This document shows positions 56,563 to 64,000 of a stretch of 64,000 nucleotides of DNA, in pieces. The notes beneath the pieces were generated by a model that saw only the letters and a list, made by a program, of their open reading frames with translations, searched no databases and was not told the origin of the DNA. Where the stretch lies: positions 1 through 64,000 of the forward strand of contig CAWJNP010000018.1 in assembly GCA_963844255.1 (NCBI GenBank). The letters run 5' to 3'. Source of the stretch: SZAS-79 sp963844255. Lineage in GTDB: Bacteria > Pseudomonadota > Gammaproteobacteria > Burkholderiales > SG8-39. Each line of letters begins with the position of its first letter. Position 1 is the first letter of the stretch. The translations under genes and the position numbers were made by a program.

Positions 56563-57342
56563 ATGCCGGATCCGGACCGTCAGTTCGCCGCCACCCTGTC
56601 GCGCGGACTGCAGGTGCTCGCCTGCTTCAGTGCCGCCGAACCCTTCCTCACGAACCGGGACATTGCTGCACGCACCGGCCTGCCGCGGCCCACGGTGTCG
56701 CGTCTGGCGTACACGCTCACGCGCCTGGGCTACCTGCAGCACCATCCACATCTGGGCAAGTACGGAAAGTACGAGCTGGGCTCGGCGGTGCTCTCCCTTG
56801 CGCATCCACTCCTTGCCAACCTCGGCGTGCGCCAGGTCGCGCGCCTGCCGATGAAGGAACTGGCGGATCATGCGCGGGGCTGGGTATCGCTCGGGATCCG
56901 CGAGCGACTCAACATGGTCTACATCGAAACCGCGCGCTCCGAGGGCAGCCGCGCGGTCAAACCCGATATCGGCCAGACCTTCCCGATCGTCGTCTCGGCA
57001 ATGGGCAGGGCCTACCTCGCCGCATTGCCCGCGCACGAGCGCACCGCAATGATCAACCAGTTGCAAGTCAAGACGCCCGCGCTCTGGAACGCCCACGCCG
57101 TGCAGGTCGAGCGCGGGCTGAACGACTACATCGAACGCGGCTTCTGTCTGGGTCAGGGTGACTACGACCCGCACACGCACACGGTCGCCGTGCCGATCCG
57201 CCCGCCAGGCAACGCGCAGGTGATGGTGTTCAACTGCGCAGTCAGGGTCGAGAACCTGGCGCCCGGCGCGCTGGAGAACGACCTGGGTCCGCGGCTGGCG
57301 CAGATGGCGCGCTCGATCGAAAGCGCCCTGGACGCCGCCTGA
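56563..57342 (+). CDS. IclR-family transcriptional regulator
   Basis: 259 residues from ATG at 56563; a TTG at 56536 would add nine. HTH about residues 15-70 (LSRGLQVLACFSAAEPFLTNRDIAARTGLPRPTVSRLAYTLTRLGYLQHH), then the ligand-binding GAF-like domain (RLPMKELADHARGWVSLGIRERLNMVYIETARSEGSR; FPIVVSAMGRAYLAALPAHERTAMI; GFCLGQGDYDPHTHTVAVPIRPP). IclR proteins control organic-acid catabolism. Convergent with the CoA transferase gene 20 bases on; may regulate that cluster or the divergent gene. Confidence 0.88.
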   Translation: MPDPDRQFAATLSRGLQVLACFSAAEPFLTNRDIAARTGLPRPTVSRLAYTLTRLGYLQHHPHLGKYGKYELGSAVLSLAHPLLANLGVRQVARLPMKELADHARGWVSLGIRERLNMVYIETARSEGSRAVKPDIGQTFPIVVSAMGRAYLAALPAHERTAMINQLQVKTPALWNAHAVQVERGLNDYIERGFCLGQGDYDPHTHTVAVPIRPPGNAQVMVFNCAVRVENLAPGALENDLGPRLAQMARSIESALDAA

Positions 57343-57361
57343 ATCGCGGCATTGCGCGCTT

Positions 57362-58561
57362 TCAGGCGGCGCGCGCCGCCCCGCTTTCGATCATCGCCTC
57401 GACCGCGTCCGCGTCGAACCCGGCCTCGAGCAGCACCTCGCGCGTATGCTCGCCGAGCAACGGGGCATGCCGCCGGTACCCGGGCGCCGACTCGGACCAC
57501 TCGGAGGGAACGGCCATCGTACGTATCGTGCCTTCAGTCGGATGCTCGCGCAGGGTGAAATAGCCGATTGCCGCGAGGTGCTCGTCGGCGATGATGTCCT
57601 CGAGGTCGTTCATGCGCTGCGCAGGGATGTCGGCCTGGGCGAACGCCTCCACCCACTCGGCGGTGGTGCGCCTGGCGATTTCCGCGGCCAGCAGCGCATT
57701 GGTGGCGCCATAGTTGCGGCTGCGCGAATCGGCATTCGCGAAGCGCGCATCCTCATCCATCAGCGCGGGTTTTCCGATCAGTCCGAAGAACGCGCGCCAC
57801 TGCTTGTCGTTGTAGATCAGGATGCAGATGTAGCCATCGCTGGTCCGGAAAGGGCGCCGCTCCTTCGAGAGGATGCGCGCATAACCGGGCGCATCGATGC
57901 GCGGCTCGAATCCGGCGCCGCCCAGGTGCTCCCCGAGGACCAGCGCCAGCATGTGCTCGAACATCGGGATGTCGATGCGTTGCCCCTTGCCGGTCTTTTC
58001 GCGATAGTAGAGCGCGGCGCCGACGGCGCTCGCGATCTGCTGGCCGACGGCCCTGTCCACCAGATTGATCGGCGCGTAATGGGGTTCCTCCGCACCCTGC
58101 ACCTGGAAAAGCGCGGGCAGGCCGATCGCACCCTGGATCAGGTCTTCGTAGGCCGGCCGCGCCGCATACGGACCGCGCTGGCTGTAGCCGAACGCCCCCA
58201 CATAGATGATGCGCGGATTTGCGGCGCTCACCTCCTCGTACGACAGGCGCAGGCGCGCCATCGCCTGTGGGCGGATGTTGTAGACCAGAACGTCAGCGCC
58301 GGCAGCCAGCGCAAGCACCGCGTCACGCGCCTCGGCCCGCTTCAGATCCAGCACGACCGAGCGCTTGTTGCGGTTGACGTTCATGAAAAAATGGCTCATC
58401 CCGCGGTTGCGGTACGGCCACAGCTGGCGGGTCACGTCACCGTCCGGGGATTCGACCTTGATCACCTCGGCACCCATGTCGCCGAGTATCTGGGTCGCAA
58501 ACGGTCCCATCAGCACCGTCGAAAGGTCGATGACGCGTACGCCCTCGAGCGGGCCGCTCAT
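57362..58561 (-). CDS. CaiB/BaiF-family CoA transferase (family III)
   Basis: 399 residues, ATG at 58561 overlapping the glutaredoxin-like stop (ATGA). MSGPLEGVRVIDLSTVLMGPFATQILGDMGAEVIKVESPDGDVTRQL is the classic N-terminus; catalytic Asp lies in AYEDLIQGAIGLPAL; the C-terminal part includes LGEHTREVLLEAGFDADAVEAMIESGAA. It transfers CoA between carboxylic acids. Third gene of the GrdB-like/glutaredoxin-like operon. Confidence 0.9.
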   Translation of the reverse strand: MSGPLEGVRVIDLSTVLMGPFATQILGDMGAEVIKVESPDGDVTRQLWPYRNRGMSHFFMNVNRNKRSVVLDLKRAEARDAVLALAAGADVLVYNIRPQAMARLRLSYEEVSAANPRIIYVGAFGYSQRGPYAARPAYEDLIQGAIGLPALFQVQGAEEPHYAPINLVDRAVGQQIASAVGAALYYREKTGKGQRIDIPMFEHMLALVLGEHLGGAGFEPRIDAPGYARILSKERRPFRTSDGYICILIYNDKQWRAFFGLIGKPALMDEDARFANADSRSRNYGATNALLAAEIARRTTAEWVEAFAQADIPAQRMNDLEDIIADEHLAAIGYFTLREHPTEGTIRTMAVPSEWSESAPGYRRHAPLLGEHTREVLLEAGFDADAVEAMIESGAARAA

Positions 58562-58803
58562 GCGATGCCCAGCACCTTTGCAAGGACCTCGGGCGTCAGT
58601 TGCACGCCCGAATAGAATTTACCGTCGACTTCAAGCACCGGCGAGGAGCGGATGCCGAGATCCTCGATCTTCTCGGCCGCCTCCTCGTCCATCATGAGGT
58701 CCCTGGCCTCGAAGGCCACACTGTGCGTCCTGAGGTAGAGCTTCAGGCGCTCGCAGGGCGCGCACAGTGGCGTCGAATACACGGTCACGCTCGCGGCCGC
58801 CAT
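58558..58803 (-). CDS. glutaredoxin/thioredoxin-like small protein (CAPC)
   Basis: 81 residues, ATG at 58803 overlapping the previous stop by one base. Thioredoxin fold: VTVYSTPLCAPCERLKLYLRTHSVAFEARDLMMDEEAAEKIEDLGIRSSPVLEVDGKFYSG, with redox site CAPC and cis-Pro in SSPVLEV. Sequence resembles glutaredoxin-like NrdH-type proteins. Likely electron donor to the GrdB-like protein encoded upstream. Confidence 0.85.
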   Translation of the reverse strand: MAAASVTVYSTPLCAPCERLKLYLRTHSVAFEARDLMMDEEAAEKIEDLGIRSSPVLEVDGKFYSGVQLTPEVLAKVLGIA

Positions 58804-59687
58804 CAGACCTTCCCTTCGGCCTTGAGCTTCTTGTAGATCTCCTTCTTCTTCAGCCAGTCGGCTTCGACTTCGCCGGATTTCCACGGCTGCTCGGGCGTGA
58901 ACACGCGCTCTTTCCATTCATCACCATGGCTCCAGCGGAACGGGGTCTGCAGGGTGGTGCGCGGCGCGAAGGCGCTCTCGAGGAGCTTGAAGCCCATCTC
59001 GAGGATCGCGCGCTGCTGCTCCGGGTTGTGCGGCTCGCCGCAGGGACTGCCGAGCGGGAAGTCGGTGTGTACCACGCGCGCAAGGCCGACGTGCTCGACG
59101 ATGTCCCGCGCCGCGGCCAGCACCACAGTCGGAATTCCGTTGGCCTCCAGGTGGCGCGCGACCAGGCTGATGGTCTGGTGGCACACCGGGCAGACCGGCA
59201 CCAGCACGGCGACATCGGCACCATCCTCCCGGCAGCGCTCGAGCACGGCCGGCGCATCGCGTTCGCGCGTGCGGCGCTGGCTGTAGGCATTGAACACGCC
59301 GTGAAAGCGCGCGGTCAGCCCGCCGATGCGGCCGGCGGCCAGCGCCTCGTGCAGGCGCGTGGTCGGAAAGAACGCGTCCACGTCCTCCAGCGTCGTGGCG
59401 GCCTGGTCGAAGCTGTGCGAGGGGCTGTAGAGCTGCGCTGCGGGCAGATCCGAGGGGATCGTGTAGGTCCCGCCGACGATGCCCATCTGCGTTTCATCCT
59501 CGACCTGTTCCCCGCCGCGGATCGAGATCTCGCTGGTCGAGATTAGCGTCACGCGACACTTCGACAGCGGCTTCGTCATGGGCGTGAACGGCACCTCGTC
59601 GAAGTGCGCCCACTGGTAGGGTTTGTCGTAGCCCTGCGACAGGTAGTAGTCGCGGGTCTTGTCGATGTAGCGGACGTAGCTGGTCAT
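58803..59687 (-). CDS. glycine/sarcosine/betaine reductase selenoprotein B (GrdB)-like protein
   Basis: 294 residues, ATG at 59687 with CGGAGGATCC upstream. N-terminal YVRYIDKTRDYYLSQGYDKPYQWAHFDEVPFTPMTKPLSKCRVTLISTSEISI; core DGADVAVLVPVCPVCHQTISLVARHLEANGIPTVVLAAARDIVEHVGLARVVHTDFPLGSPCGEPH. The VCPVCHQT motif has Cys where clostridial GrdB uses Sec, and no in-frame UGA exists. Family role: reductive cleavage of C-N bonds in glycine-type substrates; in aerobic bacteria the function of these Cys homologues is unknown. Co-transcribed with a CAPC protein and a CoA transferase. Confidence 0.8.
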   Translation of the reverse strand: MTSYVRYIDKTRDYYLSQGYDKPYQWAHFDEVPFTPMTKPLSKCRVTLISTSEISIRGGEQVEDETQMGIVGGTYTIPSDLPAAQLYSPSHSFDQAATTLEDVDAFFPTTRLHEALAAGRIGGLTARFHGVFNAYSQRRTRERDAPAVLERCREDGADVAVLVPVCPVCHQTISLVARHLEANGIPTVVLAAARDIVEHVGLARVVHTDFPLGSPCGEPHNPEQQRAILEMGFKLLESAFAPRTTLQTPFRWSHGDEWKERVFTPEQPWKSGEVEADWLKKKEIYKKLKAEGKV

Positions 59688-59810
59688 GGCGGATCCTCCG
59701 GAGGGTACGGACGGATCATCGATAACCGCTGCCAGCCCTGTCAACACATCGATCCGAGCGTTCGCGTATTGAAACGTAACATGACTTACCGCAGTGCGAA
59801 AAACGGTTTC

Positions 59811-59833
59811 TATATTTCAATCTGCGAAATATA
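59811..59833. promoter_or_regulatory. inverted repeat in the divergent GrdB-like / cupin promoter
   Basis: TATATTTC (59811-59818) and GAAATATA (59826-59833) form perfect 8-bp arms around 7 bases, within the 243-base gap between divergent genes, and next to ATATCGCCGATAT. Candidate operator for both directions; the regulator is not known (the IclR protein encoded at 56.6 kb is one candidate). Confidence 0.5.
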
Positions 59834-59930
59834 TCGCCGATATGCCAGATCGGGCGTTGCGCAGGCGGAGCCCCATGACGAATACTCCTTCCATGCTGGT
59901 GCTTCCCCGAACCTTCAGAGGGTATTCAAG

Positions 59931-60557
59931 ATGACTGCATCGCCACAGCCAGAATCGATCAGCGATGTTGTCGCCGAGCGCATGCAGCTCGTGCGCGCGA
60001 TGCTGGTACGCGTGCGCAGCCTCGCCGAACCCGGTGTCGACCGAGCGGTCCTTGCCCGTATCGAGACCGAGTTGAAGTCACTCGCGGCACGACGCGATCT
60101 GTTTCCGGTCGAGGAGTTCCCGCCGCTTGAAGGCGGCAATTCGAGCATGTACCGGCTGTCGGAAGATCCCGACCATCGCTACGCACTCTACGTCGTTGCG
60201 CCCGCACCCGGCGGCTTCGCTCCGCCGCACGATCATTCCACCTGGGCGGTGATTGCGGGCGTACACGGTCGCGAGAACAACAAGCTCTACACGCGCACCG
60301 ACGACCGCTCGCAGCCGGGCGTGGCGCATATCGAGCAATCCGGTGAAATCGACATCGTGGCCGGGACGGCGGTCGCACTGATGCCGGAGGACATCCATTC
60401 GATTCACCTGGGCGCCGACGGTCCGCACTGCAACCTGCACCTCTACGGCATGAGCGTCGAGCACTGCCCCGAGCGCAGGATGTACAGCCGCTCCAAGGGC
60501 ACCTTCAAGAACTTCCCGGCAGCGACCGGGATACGGCCGGCCCGTGGGGCCGATTGA
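59931..60557 (+). CDS. cupin protein, cysteine dioxygenase-like
   Basis: 208 residues, ATG at 59931. Cupin motif 1: PPHDHSTWAVIAGVHGRENNKLY; motif 2 includes HSIHLGADGPHCNLHLYGMSVEH. Overall it fits bacterial thiol dioxygenase (cysteine/3-mercaptopropionate type) proteins, which hold Fe(II) by three His and add O2 to a thiol. Substrate not known. First gene of a plus-strand set with a Bug receptor and a molybdoenzyme, facing the GrdB-like operon. Confidence 0.8.
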   Translation: MTASPQPESISDVVAERMQLVRAMLVRVRSLAEPGVDRAVLARIETELKSLAARRDLFPVEEFPPLEGGNSSMYRLSEDPDHRYALYVVAPAPGGFAPPHDHSTWAVIAGVHGRENNKLYTRTDDRSQPGVAHIEQSGEIDIVAGTAVALMPEDIHSIHLGADGPHCNLHLYGMSVEHCPERRMYSRSKGTFKNFPAATGIRPARGAD

Positions 60558-60578
60558 GTCAACCACGCTGGAGACCGA

Positions 60579-61547
60579 ATGAAACGCCTGATCCGAATCG
60601 CCGTCACGCTGGCCGCCGCCTGCATCCCGTTTACCGCCCCCGCCCAGGGCTATCCTGCCAAGCAGGTGAAGATGATCGTGCCCTTTCCCCCGGGAGGAAC
60701 CACCGACATCATGGCGCGCGTGATCGCCGAACGCCTGCAGTCGAGCCTCGGACAGGCCTTCGTGGTCGAGAACCGCAGCGGTGCCGGCGGGGTCATCGGG
60801 ACCGACGCCGCTGCAAAGGCCACGCCTGACGGTTACACCATACTGCTGTCCTCGTCGGCGCCGCTCGCCGTGGGCCTCAAGCTTTACCAGAAAGTCCCCT
60901 ATTCAGTGCAGCACGACCTGGCGCCGGTCTCGATGGTTGGCGACGTGTCCATGGTGCTGGTGGCAGGCAGCGCGTTCAAGGCCAAAGGTGTAAAGGAGAC
61001 GATCGCCTATGCGAAGGAAAATCCGGGCAAGCTCACAATTGCACTGAACGCGCTGGGGTCCCAGGGCCACCTGCTGACCGAACTGTTTCGCCTGCGCACC
61101 GGCACCTCGATCAACATCATCCCGTACAAGGGCTCGGGCCCTGCGGTGATCGATCTGATCGCGGGCGTGGTGGACGCGGACTTTGAAAATCTGCCCGCCG
61201 TGATCGAGCACATCAAGGCTGGCAGGCTGCGCGCACTGGCCGTCCTTTCCGCCAAGCGCTCCGAGCTCCTGCCCGACGTGCCGACCTTCGTCGAGCTCGG
61301 CATGCCGGAATTCGTCGCTTCGCCCTGGTTCGCGATCGTGGCCCCGGCGGGAACCCCGCGCGAGGTCATCACCACGCTCAACCGGGAGATCAACAAGGTG
61401 CTAGGCTCACCCTCGGTCAGAACGGTGTTCTCCAAACAGGGCGCCAACCCCCTGATCGCCACACCCGAGGAAACCGGAAAATTCATCCGCGAGGAGATAG
61501 AAAAGTGGGCCAAAATCGTCGCGGAGACCGGCGCCAAGCTCCAGTAG
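60579..61547 (+). CDS. Bug-family (TTT) periplasmic solute receptor
   Basis: 322 residues, ATG at 60579. Signal peptide ending APAQG. YPAKQVKMIVPFPPGGTTDIMARVIAERLQSSLGQAFVVENRSGAGGVIGTDAAAKATPDGYTIL is the strict Bug consensus; later IPYKGSGPAVIDLIAGVVDADFENLPAV and SPWFAIVAPAGTPREVITTLNREINKVL. It binds a carboxylate in the periplasm. No TctA/TctB permease genes are beside it, as is usual in Burkholderiales, which carry many orphan receptors. Confidence 0.92.
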   Translation: MKRLIRIAVTLAAACIPFTAPAQGYPAKQVKMIVPFPPGGTTDIMARVIAERLQSSLGQAFVVENRSGAGGVIGTDAAAKATPDGYTILLSSSAPLAVGLKLYQKVPYSVQHDLAPVSMVGDVSMVLVAGSAFKAKGVKETIAYAKENPGKLTIALNALGSQGHLLTELFRLRTGTSINIIPYKGSGPAVIDLIAGVVDADFENLPAVIEHIKAGRLRALAVLSAKRSELLPDVPTFVELGMPEFVASPWFAIVAPAGTPREVITTLNREINKVLGSPSVRTVFSKQGANPLIATPEETGKFIREEIEKWAKIVAETGAKLQ

Positions 61548-61560
61548 ACATGCGGGCCGC

Positions 61561-63894
61561 ATGAGCACGCCCCTGCTCACCTCGATGCACTGGGGTATCT
61601 ACGAAGTCGAGCGCGAAGCCGGCCGGGTCACAGGACTGCGCCCCTTTGCGCACGACCCCGATCCGTCCCCCATCGGCAGCGCGGTCGCAGCAGCCGTCAC
61701 CGGACCCACCCGGGTGCGCCGACCGGCCGTGCGACGCAGCCTGATCGAGCACGGACCCGGCGCCGCGCCGGAACGCCGCGGCATCGACCCTTTCGTCGAG
61801 GTTTCCTGGGACGAAGCACTCGACCTGGTCGCAGGCGAAATTGCACGCGTGCGTACAACGCACGGCAACGCGGCGATCTTTGCCGGTTCCTATGGCTGGT
61901 CGAGCGCGGGACGCTTTCATCACGCGCAAAGCCAGGTGCACCGCTTCATGAACTGCGCCGGTGGCTACACCGGGCATGTGGGCACCTACAGCCTCGGTGC
62001 CGCGCGCACCCTGATGCCGCGGATCCTCATGTCGATGGACGACATCATCGGGCGCATGACGTCCTGGCCGGTGCTGGAAGCGCATTGCGAATTGTTCGTC
62101 GCTTTCGGCGGCCTGCCGGGGAAGAACGCGCAGGTCGGCACCGGGGGGGCCTCGCAACACTGGCTGCGCGGCGGGCTGGCCCGTCTGGCAGCGGCTGGCT
62201 GCACGATCGTGAATATCAGCCCGGCGCGCACCGACCTGGACTGCGGCGCCGACGGATGCGTCGAGTGGCTGCCGATCCGTCCAAATACCGATGTCGCGCT
62301 GATGCTCGCGCTCGCGCACGAACTGCACAGGCACCGGCGACACGACCGCAGCTTCCTTGATACCCACTGCGCCGGCTATCCGGAGTTCGAACGCTACCTG
62401 ACCGGGGACGCCGACGGCCAGCCCAAGGATGCGCGCTGGGCGTCGGACATCACCGGCATCGCACCCGAACGAATCTCGCAGCTCGCCGGGCGCATGGCGG
62501 CAAAGCGAACCATGCTGAACGCAAGCTGGTCGCTGCAGCGGGCCGACCACGGGGAACAGCCTTTCTGGATGCTCGTGACGCTGGCCGCCATGCTGGGGCA
62601 GATCGGCCTGCCCGGCGGCGGCTTCGGCCTGGGCTATGCGGCAATCAACAACGCTGGCGCGAACGGCGCCGCCTTCTCCGGGCCAGTGCTGCCACAGGGC
62701 GCCAACGCAGTGAAGACCCAGATCCCGGTGGCGCGGATCGCCGACATGCTGCTCGACCCCGGCGGGCGACTGGAATTCAACGGCGACACGCTCGTCTATC
62801 CCGACATCCGGCTGATCTACTGGGCAGGCGGAAACCCGTTTCATCATCACCAGGACATCAACCGGCTGATCGCCGCCTGGCGTCGGCCCGAGACCATCGT
62901 TGTCAACGAGCAGTACTGGACTGCGAGTGCAAAGATGGCCGACGTGGTGCTGCCTGCCACCACCATGCTCGAGCGTGACGACATCGGCAGCGCCACGCGC
63001 GACCGCTACATGGTCGCAATGAAACGCGCAATCGAACCGGTGGGCGAAGCGCGCGACGACTATGCGATTTTCAGCGCGCTCTCCGCGCGCCTCGGCTCGC
63101 ACACGGCCTATACCGAAGGGCGCGACCCCATGCAGTGGCTGCGCGAACTGTACGCGCGCTCGCGCGTGCGCGCGCGCGACTTCGACATCGACCTGCCGGA
63201 CTTCGACCTGTTCTGGTCGCGCGGCCTGCTCGAAATGCCGGCGCCGGCGCGGCCCGCGGTGTTCCTCGATGCGTTTCGCGCCGACCCGCAGGCCAATCCC
63301 CTGCCCACCCCCACCGGTCGAATCGAGATTCATTCGCACACCATCGCCGCGTTCGGCTATGCCGACTGTCCCGGCCACCCGGTCTGGCTGGAGCCCGCGG
63401 AATGGCTGGGAAGCCGGCAGCCTGGCGATCTGCGCCTGCACCTGCTGTCAAACCAGCCTTCCACCAAACTGCACAGCCAGTACGACCATGGTGCGCTCAG
63501 CCGGGCAAACAAGATCCGTGACCGCGAACCCGTGCTCCTGAATCCGGACGACGCGGCGGAGCGCGGCATCTCGGCTGGCGACGTCGTGCGCGTATTCAAC
63601 GAACGCGGCGCCTGCCTTGCCGGCGCCCGCCTCGATGCGGGCCTGCGCCGCGGCGTGGCGATGATGGCCACGGGCGCCTGGTACGACCCGCTCGATCCAG
63701 CCGAGGACGGCACACTCGACAAGCACGGCAACCCCAATGTACTGACGCGCGACCGGGGCACGTCCCGGCTCACGCAAGGCTGCAGCGCACATACCGCACT
63801 GGTCGATATCGAACGCTACGATGGCGCGCTGCCGCCGATCACGGCCTTCGATCCGCCAGCCTTTGCATCCCGACAACTCAAGGAACACGAATGA
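61561..63894 (+). CDS. molybdopterin oxidoreductase, BisC/DMSO-reductase family
   Basis: 777 residues, ATG at 61561. No Tat signal peptide and no N-terminal 4Fe-4S Cys are visible, typical of cytoplasmic biotin/methionine sulfoxide reductase-type enzymes. Mo ligand region AGSYGWSSAGRFHHAQSQVHRFMNCAGGYTGHVGTYS places a Ser as probable ligand; WSLQRADHGEQPFWMLVTLAAMLGQIGLPGGGFGLGY and NEQYWTASAKMADVVLPATTMLERDDIGSATRD bind the cofactor; the C-terminal cap has GISAGDVVRVFNERGACLAGARL. It would reduce an S- or N-oxide. Its genetic link to a thiol-dioxygenase-like cupin is notable. Confidence 0.88.
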   Translation: MSTPLLTSMHWGIYEVEREAGRVTGLRPFAHDPDPSPIGSAVAAAVTGPTRVRRPAVRRSLIEHGPGAAPERRGIDPFVEVSWDEALDLVAGEIARVRTTHGNAAIFAGSYGWSSAGRFHHAQSQVHRFMNCAGGYTGHVGTYSLGAARTLMPRILMSMDDIIGRMTSWPVLEAHCELFVAFGGLPGKNAQVGTGGASQHWLRGGLARLAAAGCTIVNISPARTDLDCGADGCVEWLPIRPNTDVALMLALAHELHRHRRHDRSFLDTHCAGYPEFERYLTGDADGQPKDARWASDITGIAPERISQLAGRMAAKRTMLNASWSLQRADHGEQPFWMLVTLAAMLGQIGLPGGGFGLGYAAINNAGANGAAFSGPVLPQGANAVKTQIPVARIADMLLDPGGRLEFNGDTLVYPDIRLIYWAGGNPFHHHQDINRLIAAWRRPETIVVNEQYWTASAKMADVVLPATTMLERDDIGSATRDRYMVAMKRAIEPVGEARDDYAIFSALSARLGSHTAYTEGRDPMQWLRELYARSRVRARDFDIDLPDFDLFWSRGLLEMPAPARPAVFLDAFRADPQANPLPTPTGRIEIHSHTIAAFGYADCPGHPVWLEPAEWLGSRQPGDLRLHLLSNQPSTKLHSQYDHGALSRANKIRDREPVLLNPDDAAERGISAGDVVRVFNERGACLAGARLDAGLRRGVAMMATGAWYDPLDPAEDGTLDKHGNPNVLTRDRGTSRLTQGCSAHTALVDIERYDGALPPITAFDPPAFASRQLKEHE

Positions 63895-64000
63895 ATGCAG
63901 CAGGAGTAGAGGCAAGGGGCGCGAATGCGCTGCCCCTCGACGGGATCCGCGTCGTCGACTTCTCTCGTGTGCTGGCCGGCCCCATCTGCGGCGCGATGCT
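63891..64000 (+). CDS. CaiB/BaiF-family CoA transferase, 5' part only
   Basis: ATG at 63891 overlaps the molybdoenzyme stop. The visible 36 residues end PLDGIRVVDFSRVLAGPICGAM, the family III CoA-transferase N-terminus. The rest lies beyond the window. Confidence 0.85.
   Translation, partial: MNAAGVEARGANALPLDGIRVVDFSRVLAGPICGAM

Noticed and set aside
58803..59687. Possible selenocysteine codon in the GrdB-like gene
   Set aside because: The redox positions read as Cys (VCPVC) and there is no in-frame TGA or SECIS-like hairpin, so it is a Cys homologue.
61483..63441. A 652-codon minus-strand open frame opposite the molybdoenzyme
   Set aside because: Antisense shadow of a GC-rich gene; no signal peptide, motif or ribosome site.

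Overview
The window is high-GC DNA, mostly from one betaproteobacterium-like genome (Burkholderiales-type gene content: Bug-family solute receptor, two-partner secretion, MuxABC/MdtABC-type RND pump, Rieske dioxygenase, Baeyer-Villiger monooxygenase, CaiB-type CoA transferases). No rRNA, tRNA, CRISPR array, IS element or prophage was recognised. Many genes between about 1 and 27 kb, plus one at 51.8 kb and one at 55.5 kb, carry single-base frame breaks, often in G/C or A runs. Because the protein similarity resumes at once in another frame, I read these mainly as sequence errors and annotate such genes as single CDSs.

Layout. 1-361: fragment of a DMT/EamA transporter. 362-3633: a block that looks like another organism (Myxococcota style: Cys-rich lipoprotein repeats, PEGA protein, C-terminus of a Ser/Thr kinase), cut through genes at both edges, probably an assembly chimera. 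3634-7592 (minus): membrane-protein fragment, FadB/FadJ-like multienzyme, SCP-x-type thiolase and DUF35 Zn-ribbon/OB protein, an acyl-CoA operon. 7.7-8.4 kb: Phd/PIN toxin-antitoxin pair. 8.8-14.2 kb: two-partner secretion pair (TpsB, TpsA) behind an 11-G run. 14.4-17.5 kb: HxlR-type regulator with SCP2-like tail, DUF1330 protein and Baeyer-Villiger monooxygenase. 17.6-23.2 kb: oligopeptide-type ABC importer. 23.7-30.4 kb: aromatic-type catabolic island (PcaD-like hydrolase, MFS carrier, FAD/2Fe-2S oxidoreductase, MarR, Rieske dioxygenase alpha and beta).

31.3-38.0 kb is the most notable system: a BigR/SqrR-type persulfide-sensing ArsR repressor divergent from thioredoxin 2, an RND adaptor, a sulfide:quinone oxidoreductase with all three catalytic cysteines, an RND pump and a DUF2892 membrane protein, behind a near-consensus sigma-70 promoter overlaid with AT-rich palindromes. 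It suggests sulfide oxidation linked to export of a sulfur-derived or thiol-reactive compound. A convergent MuxABC-OpmB-type pump operon (37.98-47.07 kb) carries the only outer-membrane channel nearby.

47.3-50.5 kb: FKBP isomerase followed by three 44-bp tandem terminator hairpins, then a 3-hydroxybenzoate 6-hydroxylase-like monooxygenase and an FMN alpha-hydroxy-acid oxidase. 50.6-55.2 kb (plus): DHDPS-like lyase, SDR, ICL/PEP-mutase lyase and LeuC/LeuD-like hydro-lyase, a set resembling the dimethylmaleate hydratase/dimethylmalate lyase pair. 55.3-64 kb: ketopantoate-reductase-like protein, IclR regulator, and a divergent cluster of GrdB-like protein, glutaredoxin-like protein and CaiB transferase facing a cupin thiol-dioxygenase-like protein, Bug receptor, BisC-type molybdoenzyme and a second CaiB transferase cut by the window end. 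A repeated 27-bp palindromic element lies in two convergent gaps (15.7 and 55.2 kb).
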